Shown in pieces: positions 8,457-15,977 of a stretch of DNA of 64,000 nt. Positions within the stretch are counted from its first letter, which is position 1, and each line of letters starts with the position of its first letter. Origin of the DNA: Candidatus Accumulibacter sp. 66-26 (lineage in GTDB: Bacteria; Pseudomonadota; Gammaproteobacteria; Burkholderiales; Rhodocyclaceae); the NCBI GenBank assembly GCA_001897745.1, contig MKUH01000022.1, forward strand, positions 61,269 through 125,268, in the 5' to 3' direction. A program made the position numbers and the translations under genes. The notes under the pieces were generated by a model. That model was not told the DNA's origin. It made no database searches and saw nothing but the letters and a program-made list of their open reading frames with translations.

Positions 8457-8921
8457 TCAGACGCCGCCGGCAAATCCCCGTTGGCGCCAGGCTTCGAAGA
8501 CCGTCACCGCCACCGCGTTGGATAGATTCAGGCTGCGCTGACCGGGCAGCATAGGCAGGCGCAGACGCTGCGTCTCGGGGAATTCGGCGAGCACCGCTTC
8601 CGGCAGGCCGCTCGTCTCGCAGCCGAAAACGAAGGCGTCGTCTTCCCGGAAACGCTGCGTGTCGTGCCGGACGCCGCCGCGCGTCGTCATTGCGAACAGG
8701 CGGCGCCCGTCCAGCGCCGCCTTGCACGCCGCCCAGTCGGCGTGGCGGAAAACGCGCGCGAACTCGTGATAATCCAGTCCGGCGCGCTTCAGCGCCTTGT
8801 CCTCCCAGCGGAAACCGAGCGGTTCGACGAGATGCAGTTCGCTTCCCGTGTTGGCGCACAAACGAATAACATTGCCGGTGTTGGGGGGAATCTCGGGCTG
8901 GTAGAGGACGACGGCGGGCAC
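8457..8921 (-). CDS. trmL: tRNA (cytidine/uridine-2'-O-)-methyltransferase TrmL
   Basis: A 154-residue SPOUT-fold enzyme that 2'-O-methylates the wobble base (position 34) of tRNA-Leu isoacceptors using S-adenosylmethionine. Diagnostic blocks are 'YQPEIPPNTGNVIRLCANTG', 'LHLVEPLGF', 'FVFGCETSGLP' and 'LPMLPGQRSLNLSNAVAVTVFEAWRQ' (in part), which form the SAM-binding trefoil knot. The length matches E. coli TrmL. It converges on gpsA and is divergent from mshE. Confidence 0.96.
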   Translation of the reverse strand: MPAVVLYQPEIPPNTGNVIRLCANTGSELHLVEPLGFRWEDKALKRAGLDYHEFARVFRHADWAACKAALDGRRLFAMTTRGGVRHDTQRFREDDAFVFGCETSGLPEAVLAEFPETQRLRLPMLPGQRSLNLSNAVAVTVFEAWRQRGFAGGV

Positions 8922-8946
8922 GGCGGGCTTCCAAAAACAATTCTGA

Positions 8947-8968
8947 CCGATTCGAAATCGGCTAGAAT
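8947..8968 (+). promoter_or_regulatory. Palindrome and -10 box upstream of the MSHA locus
   Basis: A perfect inverted repeat, CCGATT (8947-8952) and AATCGG (8956-8961) around CGA, is followed at once by TAGAAT (8963-8968), a good -10 match. The palindrome fills the place between -35 and -10 boxes, where a repressor or activator would sit. A clear -35 box is not visible. mshE starts 44 bp further on. The regulatory role is inferred from position only. Confidence 0.35.
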
Positions 8969-9011
8969 CATGCGATTAGCGTAGATATCTAAAAAGTTAC
9001 TGGAGCTTGCG

Positions 9012-10718
9012 ATGGCTCGGCCGGAAAAAATTCGTCTCGGCGATCTGCTGATCCAGCAGGGGCTGTTGACCGACGAACAACTCAAGTTTGCCCTCGACGA
9101 GCAAAAGCGCAGCGGCCGCAAGCTCGGGCGTATTGTCGTCGAAAGTTCCTTCGTAACGGAAGAAGGGATTTCTCAAGCGCTCGCCAAGCAGTTGCGCATT
9201 TCCTTCGTCGATCTCAAGAATTTCAACCCCAAGCCCGAGTTCATCCGCCTGCTGCCCGAAGCGCAGGCGCGCCGCTTCCGCGCCATCGTGCTCGACGAGA
9301 GCGGCGGCAAGCTGCGCATCGGCTTCGTCGATCCGACCGACCTGCAAGCCTATGACGAGCTGGCTCGCATCCTGCGCCGCGAACTCGATCTCGCGGTGGT
9401 CACCGAAACCCAGCTACTGGCGCTGATCGACCGCGTCTATCGGCGCACCGAGGAAATCTCGGGGCTGGCCAAGGAACTGACCGCCGAACTCGGCGACGTG
9501 CCGGTCGAATTCGGCGATCTCCTCGGTGTCACCGCCGGTGCCGAAGAGGCCCCGGTCGTCAAGCTGCTGCAGACGGTGTTCGAGGAAGCCATGCGCACGC
9601 GCGCTTCCGACATCCACATCGAGCCGCAGGAGCAGGCGCTGCGCATCCGTTTCCGTATCGACGGCGTGCTGCACATCCAGACCGAGGCCGACGCCAAGAT
9701 CGCCTCGGCGATGGCGCTGCGCCTCAAACTGATGTCCGGTCTCGACATTTCCGAGAAGCGCCTGCCGCAGGACGGCCGCTTCGCCATCAAGGTGCGCAAC
9801 AATCCGGTCGACGTGCGAATCTCGACGATGCCGACGCAGTACGGCGAATCGGTCGTCATGCGTCTGCTCAACCAGAGCACCGGCCTGCTCGGTCTCGACC
9901 GCCTGAACATGCCGGCGCGCGTGCTCGACCGCCTGCGCAACTGCGTGCGTCGCCCGAGCGGCATGGTGCTCGTCACCGGCCCGACCGGCAGCGGCAAGAC
10001 GACGACGCTGTACGCCGCGCTGGCCGAGCTGAACAGCACCGAAAAGAAGATCATCACGGTCGAGGACCCGGTCGAATACCGCCTGCCCGGGATCAATCAG
10101 GTGCAGGTGCACGAAAAAATCGACCTGTCCTTCGAGCGCGTGTTGCGCTCCGCGCTGCGTCAGGATCCGGACATCGTCCTGGTCGGCGAAATGCGTGACC
10201 AGACGACGGCCGAAATCGGCATGCGCGCCGCCATCACCGGCCACATGGTGCTGTCCACCCTGCACACCAACGATGTCATCGCGACGCCGATCCGCCTGCT
10301 CGACATGGGCGTGCCGCGCTACATGGTCGCCCTCTCGCTGCAGATGGTGCTCGCCCAGCGCCTGGTGCGCGTCGTGTGCGAGAACTGTACGGAACCGTAC
10401 GCGCCGGCGCCGCACGAGCGCGAATGGTTGCGCTTCGAGCTCGGCGACAAGGTCGACGCGCAGCGCTACGCCAAGGGCGCCGGCTGCGCGCACTGCGGCG
10501 GCTCCGGCTATCAGGGGCGGACCGGCGTCTATGAAATGCTCGAAATGACCAATGAACTGGTCGAAGCGATCAACAGCGACGACACCGGTGCCTTCGTGCA
10601 GGCGGCGCGCCAGCAGATGGCCGGCGATACGCTGCGGCGTGACGCCGTGCGCCTCGTCGTGCAGGGCCGCACGACGATCGACGAAGCCATGCGCATCAGC
10701 AACCAGTTCGAGGATTGA
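9012..10718 (+). CDS. mshE: MSHA pilus assembly ATPase MshE
   Basis: A 568-residue GspE/PilB-type hexameric ATPase that powers pilus extension. The first 90 residues form an MshEN domain (RLGDLLIQQGLLT..QL..AL..Q, then RKLGRIVV.....T), the motif family that binds cyclic di-GMP. The motor core has Walker A GPTGSGKTTT (about residues 323-332), the Asp box 'TVEDPVEYRLPGINQV', Walker B 'DPDIVLVGEMRD' and the His box 'STLHTND'. A four-cysteine zinc site (CENC and CAHC) follows. It opens the msh gene series and is 2 bp from mshG. It is about 568 residues, matching MshE of Vibrio and Shewanella. Confidence 0.93.
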   Translation: MARPEKIRLGDLLIQQGLLTDEQLKFALDEQKRSGRKLGRIVVESSFVTEEGISQALAKQLRISFVDLKNFNPKPEFIRLLPEAQARRFRAIVLDESGGKLRIGFVDPTDLQAYDELARILRRELDLAVVTETQLLALIDRVYRRTEEISGLAKELTAELGDVPVEFGDLLGVTAGAEEAPVVKLLQTVFEEAMRTRASDIHIEPQEQALRIRFRIDGVLHIQTEADAKIASAMALRLKLMSGLDISEKRLPQDGRFAIKVRNNPVDVRISTMPTQYGESVVMRLLNQSTGLLGLDRLNMPARVLDRLRNCVRRPSGMVLVTGPTGSGKTTTLYAALAELNSTEKKIITVEDPVEYRLPGINQVQVHEKIDLSFERVLRSALRQDPDIVLVGEMRDQTTAEIGMRAAITGHMVLSTLHTNDVIATPIRLLDMGVPRYMVALSLQMVLAQRLVRVVCENCTEPYAPAPHEREWLRFELGDKVDAQRYAKGAGCAHCGGSGYQGRTGVYEMLEMTNELVEAINSDDTGAFVQAARQQMAGDTLRRDAVRLVVQGRTTIDEAMRISNQFED

Positions 10719-10720
10719 GC

Positions 10721-11947
10721 ATGCCGAGCTTCGCGTACAAGGGGCGTAACGCCGGCGGGCAACTGATCGAAGGGGTGCTCGAGGGCGCTTCGTCGGGCGC
10801 CGTCGCCGACGTCCTGCTCGGGCTGGGGCTAACTCCGGTCGAAATCCGCGAAACGAAGGCGAAAACGACCAAGGCCGCGGCGGGCGGCCTTCCGCTGTTC
10901 AAACCCAAGGTCACGCAGATCGACCTGCTGCTCTTCAGCCGGCAGCTCCACACCCTGCTCAAGGCCGGCGTGCCGATCATGCGCGCGCTCGGCGGCCTGC
11001 AGGAGTCGGCGATCAATCCGGCAATGAAGGCGGTGATCCAGGACGTGCGCGAAAGCCTGGAGGGCGGGCGCGAGCTGTCCGCCTCGCTGGCCCGTCACCC
11101 GCGCGTCTTTTCGTCCTTTTACCTGTCGATGGTCCGGGTCGGCGAAGCGACCGGCCTGCTCGACGAGATTTTCCTGCGCCTGTTCGAGCATCTCGAGTTC
11201 GAACGCTACATGCGCGAGCAGGTGAAGTCGGCGCTGCGCTATCCGATGTTCGTCGTCGTCGCCATGGCGGTGGCCATCGTCGTCATCAACATTTTCGTTA
11301 TTCCTGCCTTCGCCAAGGTCTTCCAGGGCTTCGGCGCCGAATTGCCGCTGATGACGCGCATGTTGCTCGGCTTCTCCGATTTCATGGTGACTTACTGGCC
11401 GGAGCAACTCGTGCTGCTGATCGGCGCCATCTTCGTCTTCCGGCGCTGGGTCGGCACCGTTAAGGGGCGGCACGACTGGGAGGGCATTTCGCTGCGTATC
11501 CCGATCGCCGGCAAGATCCTGCACAAGGCGGCGCTGTCGCGTTTCGCACGCAGCTTCGCGCTCGGCATGCGTAGCGGCGTGCCGGTCATGCAGGCGCTGT
11601 CCAACTCAGCGCAGACGGTGGACAACAGCTACATCGCCCGGCGCATCGAAAGCATGCGCGACGGCGTCGAGCGCGGCGAAAGCCTGTTGCGCTCCGCACT
11701 GGCGGTCGGCATCTTCACGCCGGTCGTTCTGCAGATGATCGCCGTCGGCGAGGAGTCCGGCGCGGTCGACGACATGATGGACGAGATCGGCCAGATGTAT
11801 CAGCAGGAGGTCGAGTACGAACTGAAGACGCTCGGCCAGCAGATCGAACCCATCCTCATCGTCACGCTCGGCATCCTCGTGCTGATTCTCGCGCTCGGCG
11901 TCTTCCTGCCGATGTGGGACCTCGGCAAGGTGGCGATGAAGCGCTGA
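10721..11947 (+). CDS. mshG: MSHA inner-membrane platform protein MshG (PilC/GspF family)
   Basis: A 408-residue polytopic protein on which the MshE motor is thought to turn. It has two GspF domains, about residues 70-190 and 270-395, each ending in hydrophobic segments (MFVVVAMAVAIVVINIFVIPAFA and 'LIVTLGILVLILALGVFLPMWDL', in part). The 'DLLLFSRQLHTLLKAGVPIMRAL' and 'RFARSFALGMRSGVPVMQAL' stretches (in part) are characteristic. ATG 10721 is 2 bp after the mshE stop, so translation is coupled. Confidence 0.93.
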   Translation: MPSFAYKGRNAGGQLIEGVLEGASSGAVADVLLGLGLTPVEIRETKAKTTKAAAGGLPLFKPKVTQIDLLLFSRQLHTLLKAGVPIMRALGGLQESAINPAMKAVIQDVRESLEGGRELSASLARHPRVFSSFYLSMVRVGEATGLLDEIFLRLFEHLEFERYMREQVKSALRYPMFVVVAMAVAIVVINIFVIPAFAKVFQGFGAELPLMTRMLLGFSDFMVTYWPEQLVLLIGAIFVFRRWVGTVKGRHDWEGISLRIPIAGKILHKAALSRFARSFALGMRSGVPVMQALSNSAQTVDNSYIARRIESMRDGVERGESLLRSALAVGIFTPVVLQMIAVGEESGAVDDMMDEIGQMYQQEVEYELKTLGQQIEPILIVTLGILVLILALGVFLPMWDLGKVAMKR

Positions 11948-11951
11948 GGCC

Positions 11952-12389
11952 ATGGCGGACAACAATCGCCGCATGTACGAACTGGCGGTCCTCGCGGCCG
12001 TTATCGCGATCCTCGCCGCGTTTCTGCTGCCGGCGCTCGAGCGGACGCGCCGCGATTTCGAGGACGCCGCCGTGCAGTCTGAAGTGGCGGCGCTGCGCGT
12101 CGAACTGCTCGACCGTCTGGCACATCGGGAAGCGGTGGGTGGCGCGCTGCCGGGCAGCGCGAATCCGGCCGAATGGACGGCGTATCGCCCGCAGGGCTAC
12201 GTCGGCGAACTGGATTCCGCGCCGGAGGAAAGCGGCGTCTGGTATTTCGACCGCCGGGCCGGGGAGCTGGTTTACCGCTATCGCGCCGGCGGCGAAGCGC
12301 GCTTTCGTTTGGCGCGTGGAGCGGCGGGGGCGGAAGCTCCGGGCCAACTCGCCGGGGTCGGCCTGATGCGAGTGGATGGCGGTCGTTGA
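11952..12389 (+). CDS. mshF: MshF-like membrane protein of the MSHA locus
   Basis: 145 residues with one N-terminal transmembrane helix (ELAVLAAVIAILAAFLLPAL) and a short periplasmic domain. The helix followed by 'RTRRDFEDAAVQSEVAALRVELLDRLAHRE' (in part) resembles the assembly-protein or pseudopilin-like MshF found between mshG and the pilin genes in other MSHA clusters. No GFTLIE leader is present, so PilD would not process it. Naming rests mainly on position and architecture; biochemical function is not known. Confidence 0.6.
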   Translation: MADNNRRMYELAVLAAVIAILAAFLLPALERTRRDFEDAAVQSEVAALRVELLDRLAHREAVGGALPGSANPAEWTAYRPQGYVGELDSAPEESGVWYFDRRAGELVYRYRAGGEARFRLARGAAGAEAPGQLAGVGLMRVDGGR

Positions 12390-12459
12390 GTACCTGTTTT
12401 ACGGGTAGGGATATCCCGGTAGATGCGTTATGATTAAAGTCTTAGGGAGTAGAACCGAT

Positions 12460-13038
12460 ATGGGTGGCATGGATATCAGAAAAGAAAACGGGCGGCAGGG
12501 CGGCTTTACGCTGATCGAACTGATCGTCGTTATCATCATTCTCGGCATTCTCGCCGCCATCGCACTACCGCGTTTCATCAACCTGCAGCGTGATGCGCGC
12601 ATTGCCAAACTACAGGCGGCGCGCGGCAGTGTCTCTGCCGCTGCGGCGCTGGTTCATGCCACCGCCCTGGCGCGCGGCGGCATTGCCGATACGGAGAATT
12701 GTCCCGGTGGTGGTGGTGCGGCGGCGGATAACAAGGTGGGCGCCACCGGCACCGTTTGTTCCGAAAGCGGTCTGATCCATATGGTTTATGGCTACCCGGC
12801 CGTCACCGGTTTTGGCAGCAACCCCGGGATTCTCTCTGCTGCCGGCCTGACCGGCGTGTTCAACCCCACGGCCGTGGAGCTTACGGCCGAAGGGTACGTT
12901 TACACTCCTGCAGCGCCGCTCGCCACGTTCAGCGTCGTTGGCGCCAGCGACGCTGCCACCTGCTTTTTCACCTATACCCAGCCCTCTGTCGCCAACGTCG
13001 CCGCGACGATCAGCGGGCTGACGATTTCCGGCTGCTAA
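12460..13038 (+). CDS. mshB: MSHA minor prepilin, MshB-type
   Basis: A 192-residue type IV prepilin with a leader ending RQGG before FTLIELIVVIIILGILAAIALP, so PilD should cut after the second glycine; Glu5 of the mature protein is present. The globular part has four cysteines, including the last residue (SGC), probably forming disulfides. ATG 12460 is preceded by AGGGAG; ATGs at 12430 and 12469 are alternatives. The upstream spacer contains TATGAT (12429-12434) and the palindrome GGGATATCCC (12408-12417), which may mark a pilin promoter. Confidence 0.85.
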   Translation: MGGMDIRKENGRQGGFTLIELIVVIIILGILAAIALPRFINLQRDARIAKLQAARGSVSAAAALVHATALARGGIADTENCPGGGGAAADNKVGATGTVCSESGLIHMVYGYPAVTGFGSNPGILSAAGLTGVFNPTAVELTAEGYVYTPAAPLATFSVVGASDAATCFFTYTQPSVANVAATISGLTISGC

Positions 13039-13062
13039 TTTTTTTAATCAAGGAGATTTCGA

Positions 13063-13500
13063 ATGAAATCCAGGCAACAAGGCTTCACCCTCGTCGAACT
13101 GATCGTTGTGATCGTGATTCTCGGTATTCTTTCGGCAACGGCGCTGCCAAAGTTTATCGATTTGGGTAAGGACGCACGCGCCGCCGTGGTGCAAGCGGCA
13201 GAGGGGTCGATGCGTTCGGCAAACTCGATGATCTACGCAAAGGCTGCAGCAGCCAATGCACTGGGTACAAGTGGGAGTGTGTCTATTGCCGGAGTGAGTG
13301 TGACCACCGCTTTTGGCTTCGCCTCAACGACCACAGAACTGGTGAAAGCCATGGATCTTGATGGGAATAAACTCGATTCCGGGACTGCGGGAAGTATTAG
13401 CTACAAAGGATATACTGCTGCTAACTGTGGCGTTTCTTATACGGCAGCGACCTCTTCGAGTGTCCCGCCGCTCTATACGACGGCAACTGGCGGTTGTTGA
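13063..13500 (+). CDS. mshA: MSHA major pilin MshA
   Basis: A 145-residue type IVa pilin with a very short leader (MKSRQQG) before FTLVELIVVIVILGILSATALP. The leader peptidase site is G|F and the mature Glu5 is conserved. Two cysteines near the C-terminus (Asn-Cys-Gly and the terminal Cys) form the expected disulfide loop. A strong AAGGAG Shine-Dalgarno sequence and a terminator straight after the gene (13571-13598) suggest it is the abundant structural subunit. Base composition is less GC-rich than the flanking assembly genes, common for exposed pilins. Confidence 0.88.
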   Translation: MKSRQQGFTLVELIVVIVILGILSATALPKFIDLGKDARAAVVQAAEGSMRSANSMIYAKAAAANALGTSGSVSIAGVSVTTAFGFASTTTELVKAMDLDGNKLDSGTAGSISYKGYTAANCGVSYTAATSSSVPPLYTTATGGC

Positions 13501-13570
13501 TAGCGTTAGGGTGGGGCGCTAGTGCTCAAGTGCATTTCGTTATATGGCCTAGGGCGCCCCGAGACACAGA

Positions 13571-13598
13571 AACCCGGGATGTCTCCCGGGTTTTGTTT
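13571..13598 (+). terminator. Intrinsic terminator after mshA
   Basis: AACCCGGGA (13571-13579) pairs perfectly with TCCCGGGTT (13584-13592) around a TGTC loop, followed by TTGTTTT. It lies 70 bp after mshA and probably reduces transcription into the minor pilin genes, raising the mshA to mshC-Q ratio. It overlaps the possible start codon of mshC. Confidence 0.8.
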
Positions 13599-14061
13599 TG
13601 TGTGTAGCGGCGGCTTCACGCTCGTCGAATTGCTGGTCACGATGGTGATCGTCGGCATCGTTGCAGCGATCGTTTTGGCGCGCTTTGATGGCCGGACCGG
13701 TTTCGAGGAGCGCGGTCTACGCGACGAAACCTTTGCCGCCTTGCGCTACGCGCAAAAATCCGCTGTCGCCGCACGGCGGATGGTCTGCGTGAGCTTTACA
13801 GGAAACAGTGTCAGCGCCCGTATCGCCGCCACCTTTGCGGCGACCAATTGCACGACCGGCAGTGCCCTACCTGCTCCCGGCGAGAGCAACGCGCTTGCGG
13901 TCAATGGCGCCAGGTCGGGTGCCGTTTTTTCCGCCTGGCCGGCTGCCGGGCTGACGTTCAATGCGTTCGGCGAACCCAATGCCGCCCAAGTTATCCAGAT
14001 TCAGGGCTTGCCGGCCAATCTGCAAATCACCGTCGAGGCGCCGACTGGCTATGTCCATTGA
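13579..14061 (+). CDS. mshC: MSHA minor prepilin, MshC-type (start uncertain)
   Basis: A minor pilin of about 160 residues with the N-methylation segment SGG|FTLVELLVTMVIVGIVAAIV. The body carries 'LRDETFAALRYAQKSAVAARR', typical of MshC/GspH-type pseudopilins, and a central cysteine pair. The start is doubtful: ATG 13579 lies in the loop of the mshA terminator, GTG 13600 would give the very short leader MCSGG, and an in-frame GTG/ATG upstream (13522) would read through the hairpin. The stop overlaps mshD by 11 nt. Confidence 0.8.
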   Translation: MSPGFCFVCSGGFTLVELLVTMVIVGIVAAIVLARFDGRTGFEERGLRDETFAALRYAQKSAVAARRMVCVSFTGNSVSARIAATFAATNCTTGSALPAPGESNALAVNGARSGAVFSAWPAAGLTFNAFGEPNAAQVIQIQGLPANLQITVEAPTGYVH

Positions 14062-14656
14062 CGCCACGACCCCGGCCGGCAAGCCGCCAGCCAGTCGAGC
14101 ACCATGCAGTCAGCGTGGGATCACGCTGGTCGAACTGGTTCTGTTCATGATCGTCATCGGCGTCGGCGTTGCCGGGCTGGTCAGCGTCACCGGCCCCATG
14201 ATCCGTTCCAGCGCAGACCCGATGCTGCGCAAGCAAATGCTGGCGATTGCCGAGTCTCTGCTCAGTGAAGTGTTGCAACAACCCTTTACCTATTGCGATC
14301 CGGACGATAGCCGGGCTGCGACGGCAAAGAGTAAGACCGATTGCAGCGCCAGCGCCAACGCGCAGGACAAGGGCGGTAGTGCGCTGACCTCGCCGACGGG
14401 GGAGACCGCCGGCAACCGTGCCAGCTTCGACAACGTCGCCGACTACGGCAACTATTCCCAAGTCAATATCGGCGATGCGGTGGGCAACAACGCGATGGTC
14501 GGCTATACCGCGAGCGTCGCCGTGACACGCGCCGGTGCTGTTTTCGGATTGGCCGACAACGCCGCTGCGCTGATGGTCACGGTGACCGTGACGCGCGCCG
14601 GTCAGGACAACATCCAGCTTACCGGCTACCGCTTCCGCTATGCGCCGCGCATCTGA
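14051..14656 (+). CDS. mshD: MSHA minor prepilin, MshD-type
   Basis: 201 residues with leader SQRG before ITLVELVLFMIVIGVGVAGLVSV, a type IV prepilin-like N-terminus with Glu at mature position 5. MshD/PilV-type features include 'RKQMLAIAESLLSEVLQQPFTYCDPDD' (in part) and a late 'VTVTVTRAG' strand. A cysteine pair is present. It overlaps mshC by 11 nt, so it is translationally coupled, and is probably part of the tip or initiation complex of the pilus. Confidence 0.85.
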   Translation: MSIDATTPAGKPPASRAPCSQRGITLVELVLFMIVIGVGVAGLVSVTGPMIRSSADPMLRKQMLAIAESLLSEVLQQPFTYCDPDDSRAATAKSKTDCSASANAQDKGGSALTSPTGETAGNRASFDNVADYGNYSQVNIGDAVGNNAMVGYTASVAVTRAGAVFGLADNAAALMVTVTVTRAGQDNIQLTGYRFRYAPRI

Positions 14657-14663
14657 TTTTCCC

Positions 14664-15470
14664 ATGCACAGGCGTTTGCGCGGCGTCACGCTGGTCGAGA
14701 TGATCGTCGTCATCGTCGTCTCCGGCATCCTGCTGTCGATCGTCGGCATGTTTACACGTAACCAGATCGGGAGCTATATCGACGTTGCCAATCGCACCGA
14801 ACTGGCCGATACCGCCGATACCGCGTTGCGCCGCATGGCGCGCGAGATACGGGGAGCCCTGCCGAACAGCGTGCGCGTTTCGGCTGCGGGCAATATCCTC
14901 GAATTCGTGCCGATCCGGGACGCCGGGCGTTACCGGGCGCAGAAGGGCAGTGCGGGAGGTAACGAACTGGATTTCAGCGCTGGGGGAGATACTTTCGACG
15001 TTCTCGGGCCTCCGGTGCAGGTCGCTGCCGGCGACCAACTGGTGATCTACAACCTCGGGATTCAGGGGGCCGACGTCTATGGCGGCACGTCCCTGCGGAG
15101 CCTGAAGAGCACCGGAGCAGCGCTCTCCAGCCTGGAATTCACGGGCGCTCCCTTCCAATTCGCTTCTCCGTACAACCGTTTCCAGATCGTCGGCGGACCG
15201 GTCAGCTATGTGTGCGATGTCGCCAATCAGACGCTGTGGCGCTATTCGGGCTACGCTTTCCAGCCAGCTCAGCCGACTACCTTGGCCAACCTCGATGCGC
15301 TGGTCGGCGTGACGCGCGCGCGCCTGGCGCTGGACGTTTCCGCCTGCAATCTTTCCTACGTAGCTGGTGTCCTGCAGCGCAACGGCCTTGTCTCGATGCG
15401 CCTGACGCTTACGCGCAACGGTGAAAGCGTCGAATTGTTGCACCAGGTCGATGTGATGAACTCGCCATGA
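14664..15470 (+). CDS. mshO: MSHA minor prepilin, MshO-type
   Basis: 268 residues, starting MHRRLRG followed by VTLVEMIVVIVVSGILLSIV, a class III-type N-terminus like PilW/GspJ. The body contains 'DTADTALRRMAREIRGALPNSVRV' (in part), characteristic of MshO. ATG 14664 lies 7 bp after mshD; ATG 14640 is an alternative that overlaps mshD. Its stop overlaps the mshP start by ATGA. Confidence 0.86.
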   Translation: MHRRLRGVTLVEMIVVIVVSGILLSIVGMFTRNQIGSYIDVANRTELADTADTALRRMAREIRGALPNSVRVSAAGNILEFVPIRDAGRYRAQKGSAGGNELDFSAGGDTFDVLGPPVQVAAGDQLVIYNLGIQGADVYGGTSLRSLKSTGAALSSLEFTGAPFQFASPYNRFQIVGGPVSYVCDVANQTLWRYSGYAFQPAQPTTLANLDALVGVTRARLALDVSACNLSYVAGVLQRNGLVSMRLTLTRNGESVELLHQVDVMNSP

Positions 15471-15940
15471 AGCACCGCATCCATTCGCAAAGTCCGCGAC
15501 ATCAGCGCGGCGTGTCGATCATCACGGCGATCTTCATGCTGGTCTTGTTTGCCGCACTGGCCGCCCTGATGGCGTCGCTGGTGAATACGGCCAACGTTAC
15601 CTCGGCGCAGGACATTCAGGGGGCGCGTGCCTATCAGGCGGCGCAGGCGGGGGTTGAGTGGGGCTTGTTTCAACTCGATCCGGATGGCACCGAAACGGCT
15701 AACCCGGCATGTTTCTCCAGTACTGTCCTGCCCGCAGCGGCGATTCCGGAATTTACCGTGGTGGTGTCGTGCGGCAAAAGCGACTACAACGAGGCCGGCC
15801 GCAGCATCAGCATCTACCTGATAACGGCAACCGCCAGTTCGATCGCGGCATCGCCGGTGACGATCGAGCGTCAGGTTTCGGCCAGCATCGAGAAATGCCG
15901 CCCTGAAGTACAGAATGCAGCCGCACCCTATGATTGTTAA
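15467..15940 (+). CDS. mshP: MSHA biogenesis protein MshP (PilX-like)
   Basis: 157 residues with one N-terminal membrane helix after RHQRG (VSIITAIFMLVLFAALAALM), resembling PilX-class minor pilins that lack the Glu5. The segment 'ARAYQAAQAGVEWGLFQLDPDG' (in part) is a signature of MshP. Three cysteines and a C-terminal Cys are present. It overlaps mshO by 4 nt. mshQ follows 37 bp later. Confidence 0.85.
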   Translation: MKHRIHSQSPRHQRGVSIITAIFMLVLFAALAALMASLVNTANVTSAQDIQGARAYQAAQAGVEWGLFQLDPDGTETANPACFSSTVLPAAAIPEFTVVVSCGKSDYNEAGRSISIYLITATASSIAASPVTIERQVSASIEKCRPEVQNAAAPYDC

Positions 15941-15977
15941 GACCGGCCAGACCATGATATCGACTATGGGAGATGCT

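Noticed and set aside
12408..12417. Palindrome GGGATATCCC upstream of mshB as an operator
   Set aside because: Too short and without a partner box; mentioned only in the mshB entry.
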